19,528 nt of DNA from an uncultured Rhodospirillaceae bacterium (GTDB lineage Bacteria > Pseudomonadota > Alphaproteobacteria > Rhodospirillales > UBA2165), in assembly GCA_913041095.1 (NCBI GenBank), contig CAJWIB010000013.1:1-19528 (forward strand). The letters run 5' to 3'. Each line of letters opens with the position of its first letter. Position 1 is the stretch's first letter. The position numbers were made by a program, and so were the translations under genes. Positions 15,074-19,528 of the stretch are shown here, piece by piece. The notes under the pieces were generated by a model. That model saw only the letters and a list, made by a program, of their open reading frames with translations. It made no database searches and had not been told where the DNA came from.

Positions 15074-15144
15074 TCGGTGACAATTTACTTTTTTATTGGT
15101 GCCGTAAACTGTGAGCAAATTTTTAAAAAGTAAATTGTCACCGA
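15074..15144. repeat. 71-bp element with perfect 20-bp inverted repeats
   Basis: The left arm TCGGTGACAATTTACTTTTT (15074-15093) is the exact reverse complement of the right arm (15125-15144), with a 31-nt loop. The loop contains GTAAACTGTGAGC, a diverged copy of the arm core GTAAATTGTCACC. Neither strand has a T-run after the stem, so it is not a typical terminator. It looks like a small non-autonomous mobile element or a REP-type doublet. AAT occurs on both sides, but offset by one base on the left, so a target duplication is not established. Confidence 0.65.
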
Positions 15145-15165
15145 AATAGCTAGCGATATATTTTA

Positions 15166-15930
15166 TTAGGAGCAGGCCTCCGCAATCGCCCAAAAATCAT
15201 CGTGGGACAGGCTTGCACCGCCTACCAAAGCGCCATCAACATCCGCCAAGCCCATCAGTTCGACGGCATTACTGGGTTTAACCGAGCCGCCATACAGCAG
15301 GTGTATACTCGCCGCCTCATCAGCACCCAGCAGTTCTAAAATTTTACCGCGCATCATCGCATGAACATCCTGAATTTCGTCACTAGTCGGCGTGCGGCCG
15401 GTACCAATTGCCCAGACCGGCTCATAGGCAACTACAACATTGCCCGCGTTGGAGTCTGGTGGAACGGAGCCGGCAATTTGCGCCGCAACGACATCTATTG
15501 TTATGCCTTTGTCACGTTCGGCTTCGGTTTCGCCGACACAGACGACGGCGATTAGGCCGGCAGCCTGGGCAGCTTCGGCTTTGGCGCGCACCACATCATC
15601 CATCTCGCCATGATCGGTGCGGCGCTCTGAGTGACCAACGATGACGTAGCTGCAACCCAAATCTTTCAACATTTGGGCACTGATATCCCCCGTATGCGCT
15701 CCGCTTTCCGCCATATGGCAATCTTGACCACCGACTGCAAGATCGGTCTCATAAGCAACATCCACGACGGCATCGATCATGGTCGCTGGTGGGCAAACCA
15801 GCATATCGAAGCTCGTTGGAGCCGCAGTGTTCATCTTAGTCGCCAATTCCCCGACAAGCGGTATGGCGGTTTCACGGAGGCCGTTCATTTTCCAATTGCC
15901 CGCGATCAAGGGGCGTCGTTGAACACTCAT
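15166..15930 (-). CDS. tpiA: Triose-phosphate isomerase
   Basis: Interconverts dihydroxyacetone phosphate and glyceraldehyde 3-phosphate. The 254 residues fit the TIM-barrel family. Active-site residues are N12 and K14 in AGNWKMN, H100 in VGHSERR and the catalytic base E170 in AYEPVWAIGTGRTPT, whose C-terminal part is the flexible loop 6. The phosphate-binding YGGSVKPSNA and GALVGGASL lie near the C-terminus. AGGA is 7 nt before the ATG. It is the first gene of the glycolysis/envelope block and follows the acyl-CoA synthetase gene by 62 nt on the same strand, so read-through is possible. Confidence 0.98.
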   Translation of the reverse strand: MSVQRRPLIAGNWKMNGLRETAIPLVGELATKMNTAAPTSFDMLVCPPATMIDAVVDVAYETDLAVGGQDCHMAESGAHTGDISAQMLKDLGCSYVIVGHSERRTDHGEMDDVVRAKAEAAQAAGLIAVVCVGETEAERDKGITIDVVAAQIAGSVPPDSNAGNVVVAYEPVWAIGTGRTPTSDEIQDVHAMMRGKILELLGADEAASIHLLYGGSVKPSNAVELMGLADVDGALVGGASLSHDDFWAIAEACS

Positions 15931-15992
15931 TTTGTTTTCCTGTAGTTAGGCCAATAATTTGCCGCTTACTTAACATGGCAGGCTGGGCCTGG

Positions 15993-17909
15993 CTACAGCT
16001 CCGACGGCCATATTATCTCGTAATGTGTGGTGAAGGGGCTAAACACGTCAGTAATGTGAGATTCCACGACCTGCCTTTTGGCCGTATCACCATCCGCAAT
16101 AGCCAAAGTAACTGTTGTACCAAAACGTTTATCGTCAGCTACTGAAATGGCTATTTCAAGGTTTTCATCTACCATCAGCGGTACCAACAGCCCGGCAAAA
16201 ACCCGCTCGGTCGCATCGTGCCGTAAGGTCAACTTGGAAATCTTACCAACACCGGTCAACGGTAAGCTGTCGATAATAAAAATATTGGCGGGATTGGCAG
16301 CACGTTCGAGAATATTTTCTCGGCAAAAAGTCTCCAGGTCCGCTTCGGTTACCGTCGACTCTGGACTAAGCTGGACATAGGCTACGGGTAATTCTCCGGC
16401 ATAGGCGTCCAGCTTGCCAACGGCCGCCGCTGAGACCACTTCGGCATGTTTATACAATGCATCTTCGATAATACCGGGATCAATATTATGGCCGCTGCGG
16501 ATGATAACGTCCTTGGCCCGGCCGGTAACCCAGAGATATCCATCCCGATCCAGACGTCCGAGATCGCCCGAATTAACCCAACCTGGCTCATGGTTTTTAA
16601 CAAACAACGCTTCGTCATGGCTGCTATCAACATAGCCTGGAATTATTCCTGGGCTGGACATGATTATGTTGCCGATTTCATCGATTACGCAGTCTCTTAT
16701 AAAATTACCATCACTGTCCAGGGAAGCAATGCGAACCCGGAAATCGGGCATGGGAATACCGCTTGAGCCATAGCGCGGATCACCATCCCGGGGTGCCATG
16801 GTTGCAGCGCCGATAACTTCCGTCATGCCGTAGGTACAGATGATATCAACACCGGTTTTACGCTTCACTGCATGGCCAATTTCTTCCGGCATTGCCATGC
16901 CGCCGGTCGAGGAAACTCTGATAGTACTGATGTCCAAGCCTTCGCTCGGCTGATTAAGTAAAGCACTATAAGAGGTCACCACGCCGGACATTCGCGTGAT
17001 GCCGAATTTCTCAACAATGCGCCAATAATTCTCGATCACGGCGGGCTCACGAAAGCCCAAGGGGCTGGGCACCAACACCGTTGCGCCAACCGACAATGGG
17101 GCAAGCGTGTCGGAGGCTAAGGCACCGATGTGAAACAGCACCCCGCCGCCAAAAAGAATATCATCCGCCTGAAAGCCAATCATCGTCGCCAGATCGGTGA
17201 CTTCATGAAGCAGCCCAAGGTGAGTAATTCTGGCGAGCTTTGGGTTGCCGGTGGTGCCGCCGGTATGAATATAAGCAGCGATATCATCCCAGCCAACGGT
17301 CAGCTCGAACTCTAAAACATCATTTTCAATGCTGGCTAAAAGCTGGTCAAAGGACTGAATGCGTCGATCCGTGGATGTTGGCGGGGTAATTTCCTGTCCT
17401 GGTGGCGTCACATAGAGAATGTGTTCTAGTTCCGGCAAATCTGGTAGTATAGTTTCGACTTTTCCCCAAATCTCATAGCCCGGTACGGGTCCTAAAGTGA
17501 TCAACATTTTTGATCCCGCTGCCCGTATAATTTCTGCCAGAAATTGCGGTTCCAGCATCCAGTTAACCGGAAAAAACACGGCGGCTGGTAGACAGCCGAT
17601 TAGAAACATGAACTTTTGCGGTAAATTCGGCATCAAGACCGTGATGGGATCGCCTTTGTTGACACCAAGCACATGTAGCAGATTGGCAATGCGGCGGCCG
17701 CACTTCGCTAACTCACCATGGCTTATAGTCAACGGTGTCTCTGCGGGATCACCGGCAGAGAGGAAATGCAGCGCCGCGTGATCTGGCCTAATTGCCAAGC
17801 CGGCCGAGATAGCTGCAAAACAGTTGGCATGTTTAAGGCGCTCCTTGAGAGGAATTTGTTCAATTGCCGCAATATCTGTGGTGTTAGCGATCCGAGGCAA
17901 CGCCTTCAT
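15993..17909 (-). CDS. AMP-forming acyl-CoA synthetase with C-terminal extension
   Basis: Adenylate-forming (ANL) enzyme that activates a carboxylic acid to its CoA thioester; the substrate cannot be read from the sequence. Motifs in 638 residues: the ATP loop YIHTGGTTGNPKLA (213-226), TYGMTE (359-364), GWVNSGDLGRLDRDGY (443-458), the hinge region GRAKDVIIRSGHNI (463-476) and LTGVGKISKL (551-560), with the catalytic Lys expected at 556. About 78 residues follow this last motif, where most family members end within 10-30. The tail (AGLLVPLMVDENLEIAISV and a HYEIIWPSEL end) looks like an extra small domain. Its ATG overlaps the carboxyltransferase stop by 4 nt (ATGA), so the two are coupled and probably act in the same acid-degradation or assimilation pathway. 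Confidence 0.9.
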   Translation of the reverse strand: MKALPRIANTTDIAAIEQIPLKERLKHANCFAAISAGLAIRPDHAALHFLSAGDPAETPLTISHGELAKCGRRIANLLHVLGVNKGDPITVLMPNLPQKFMFLIGCLPAAVFFPVNWMLEPQFLAEIIRAAGSKMLITLGPVPGYEIWGKVETILPDLPELEHILYVTPPGQEITPPTSTDRRIQSFDQLLASIENDVLEFELTVGWDDIAAYIHTGGTTGNPKLARITHLGLLHEVTDLATMIGFQADDILFGGGVLFHIGALASDTLAPLSVGATVLVPSPLGFREPAVIENYWRIVEKFGITRMSGVVTSYSALLNQPSEGLDISTIRVSSTGGMAMPEEIGHAVKRKTGVDIICTYGMTEVIGAATMAPRDGDPRYGSSGIPMPDFRVRIASLDSDGNFIRDCVIDEIGNIIMSSPGIIPGYVDSSHDEALFVKNHEPGWVNSGDLGRLDRDGYLWVTGRAKDVIIRSGHNIDPGIIEDALYKHAEVVSAAAVGKLDAYAGELPVAYVQLSPESTVTEADLETFCRENILERAANPANIFIIDSLPLTGVGKISKLTLRHDATERVFAGLLVPLMVDENLEIAISVADDKRFGTTVTLAIADGDTAKRQVVESHITDVFSPFTTHYEIIWPSEL

Positions 17910-19456
17910 GGGCGCACGCCAAAGCTGGGCGGGCCCGGCGTTCTTAGAGGCGCCACGGTATTGGCAAATTCGCAGAGCAGCGGCCGGGTATCACGTGGAT
18001 CTATAATTTCCTCAATACCAAAGGCTTCTGCCGTTCGGTAGGGCGAGCGAATTTTATCGAGCCGGGTCTCGATTTTCGTCAACTCAGCACCATAATCATC
18101 TGCAGCTTCAAGCTGAGCCCGATAAGCAGCTTCAATACCACCTTCGATCGGCAGCGGGCCCCAATTACCGGACGGCCAGCCATAACGATGACCGAGGCGA
18201 TCTGCGGGGCTATTGGCGGCCCCAGCCAAACCAAAGGCGCGGCGAATGACAATTGTGCACCAGGGCACTGTTGATTGCTCAATCGCCGCCACCGCCCGCA
18301 TGCCTTCCCGCACGGTTCCTTCTTGCTCAGACTTTGTGCCAATGGCAAATCCAGGACAATCCACTAAATAAACGATAGGCAGATGAAATGTCTGGGCGAG
18401 ATCGACGGCGCGGGCTACTTTTCGGCAGGCTTGAGCAGTCCAGGCTCCGGCCTCATGCATTGAATCATTAGCCAACACCATCACCGGCCAGCCATCAAGC
18501 CGCGCCAGGCCTGAGATCAAAGAGCGCGCCCAATTTTTGCCGATCTCGAAAAAAGAGCCTTGATCAACAACTGTACCAACAATCGGCCGCATATTGAAAA
18601 CACGGCGGTGATTTTCGGGCACAATTTTGATCAACTCTTCATCACGCCGCTCGGAGTCGTCGGTAATGTCTCCACGTTCCGGGAGCTCATACACTGAAGA
18701 TGGTAAATACGATAAAAACCTACGTGTTTTTTGAAACGCTTCTTCTTCGCTTTCGACTACATCATCGATAACGCCGTTGCCGGTATGGATGGCGCTGCCG
18801 CCAAGTTCTTCGCGACTTACTTTCTCGCCAAGGCGCGCGACCAAAGGTGGCCCACCAACAAACATTGCACCGATATCTTTTATTATCAGTGAATAGTGAC
18901 TGGCCGCGATCTGCCCAGCACCCATACCGGCGACCGATCCCAAGGCTAGGGACGTCACCGGCACCATGGAAAGATTCTTAGTTAACCAGGACAACATTTC
19001 AAGATTACCGGGTAGCAGGGAATAGCCCATATCCTCGACCATTTTTATCGAGCCGCCGCCGCCACTACCCTCAACCAGACGGATGATGGGTAGGCGGTTC
19101 TCAAAGGCCATGCGTTCAGCAGCCAATCTTTTTTCCATGATTGAGGCATCTGAAGATCCTCCTCGAACGGTGAAATCATCGCCGCCGATGACAACTCGCC
19201 GCCCTTCTACATGGCCGCGACCAAAGACAAAATTACTGGCGGTAAAGTCTGTCAGCTCGCCGTTTTTATCATATTGCCCTTTACCGGCGATGGCGCCGAT
19301 TTCATGAAAAGTATCATCGTCGATCAGGGCAGCGATACGCTCGCGGATGGTCAACTTGCCGTGCTCGCGTTGCCGCGCGACTTTATCCGCACCGCCCAAT
19401 TCATTTGCCAAGGCTTCGCGACGGCGGAGCTCTTCGATGGATTTTTCCCAACTCAT
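17906..19456 (-). CDS. Acyl-CoA carboxylase, carboxyltransferase (beta) subunit
   Basis: Biotin-dependent carboxyltransferase of the PccB/MccB/AccD-like family, with two crotonase-fold halves (about 25-275 and 285-510). In the N-terminal half: KLTIRERIAALID (34-46), GGDDFTVRGGS (91-101), GSGGGGS (130-136), the oxyanion-hole GSVAGMGAGQ (173-182), MFVGGPPLV and EELGGSAIHT (216-225). In the C-terminal half: VDCPGFAIGTKSEQEG and RRAFGLAGAAN. The length (516) fits propionyl-CoA carboxylase beta, but several motifs differ from classical PccB (GLAGAAN in place of GGAYD-like, and a WPSGNWGPLPIEGG segment), so the acyl substrate is uncertain. No biotin carboxylase or biotin carrier is in the window; they may lie beyond the right edge. 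AAGAGAT precedes the ATG. Confidence 0.92.
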   Translation of the reverse strand: MSWEKSIEELRRREALANELGGADKVARQREHGKLTIRERIAALIDDDTFHEIGAIAGKGQYDKNGELTDFTASNFVFGRGHVEGRRVVIGGDDFTVRGGSSDASIMEKRLAAERMAFENRLPIIRLVEGSGGGGSIKMVEDMGYSLLPGNLEMLSWLTKNLSMVPVTSLALGSVAGMGAGQIAASHYSLIIKDIGAMFVGGPPLVARLGEKVSREELGGSAIHTGNGVIDDVVESEEEAFQKTRRFLSYLPSSVYELPERGDITDDSERRDEELIKIVPENHRRVFNMRPIVGTVVDQGSFFEIGKNWARSLISGLARLDGWPVMVLANDSMHEAGAWTAQACRKVARAVDLAQTFHLPIVYLVDCPGFAIGTKSEQEGTVREGMRAVAAIEQSTVPWCTIVIRRAFGLAGAANSPADRLGHRYGWPSGNWGPLPIEGGIEAAYRAQLEAADDYGAELTKIETRLDKIRSPYRTAEAFGIEEIIDPRDTRPLLCEFANTVAPLRTPGPPSFGVRP

Positions 19457-19469
19457 AATAGAAATCTCT

Positions 19470-19528
19470 TTAATATGGCAAATTAAGACTGGCTACCGTT
19501 TCAGCGGCCAAATATTTCAATATATTCA
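19470..19528 (-). CDS. Possible C-terminal tail of an upstream operon gene (partial)
   Basis: On the minus strand, one frame entering from the right edge reads NILKYLAAETVASLNLPY and ends at TAA (19472-19470), 13 nt before the carboxyltransferase ATG. The spacing is what one expects for the preceding gene of an operon, and the other two frames are closed early. With 18 residues the family cannot be recognised and chance is not excluded. Confidence 0.35.
   Translation of the reverse strand, partial: NILKYLAAETVASLNLPY

Noticed and set aside
15931..15992. Possible terminator between the acyl-CoA synthetase gene and tpiA
   Set aside because: Only a 4-bp stem (CAGG/CCTG) without a T-run can be formed.

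Overview
The window reads as chromosomal DNA of an alphaproteobacterium of moderate GC content. The evidence is gene content and order: tpiA-secG-pyrG-kdsA-eno-ftsB followed by pdhA-pdhB-pdhC-lpd-lipA and a Coq10/RatA-type gene, a pyruvate dehydrogenase E1 beta subunit with its own lipoyl domain, and a stand-alone CinA C-terminal domain beside pgpA. KdsA and SecG imply a Gram-negative envelope. A Rhodospirillales-like lineage is my best guess, from remembered gene order and not from any search.

Layout. 1-535 (minus): N-terminal part of an M23-type peptidase anchor protein that runs off the left edge. 541-860: divergent intergenic region. 861-1825 (plus): pgpA and cinA, a tight pair. 1847-8842 (minus): an almost unbroken operon read from pdhA to the Coq10-like gene: pdhA, pdhB, pdhC, lpd, a GNAT acetyltransferase, lipA, coq10-like. 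It holds the complete pyruvate dehydrogenase complex plus the lipoyl synthase that matures its lipoyl domains. 8843-10715: an AT-rich, gene-poor stretch carrying ftsB and two decayed genes, an antibiotic-biosynthesis-monooxygenase (ABM) pseudogene and a damaged ricin-type lectin gene, plus several dyads and hairpins. 10716-15930 (minus): the housekeeping block tpiA, secG, pyrG, kdsA, eno, with a strong terminator-like hairpin in front of pyrG and a 71-bp element with perfect 20-bp inverted repeats between tpiA and secG. 15993-19456 (minus): an acyl-CoA carboxyltransferase and an AMP-forming acyl-CoA synthetase with a 4-nt overlap, perhaps preceded by the tail of another gene at the right edge.

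Together the core genes link lower glycolysis (triose phosphate isomerase, enolase) to acetyl-CoA formation (PDH and lipoylation), with envelope synthesis (KDO-8-P, phosphatidylglycerol), protein export, CTP supply and division. I find no CRISPR array, phage, toxin-antitoxin module, intact transposase, tRNA or rRNA, and no convincing new multi-gene system. The most unusual material is the decayed cargo between pdhA and eno and the inverted-repeat element at 15074-15144.
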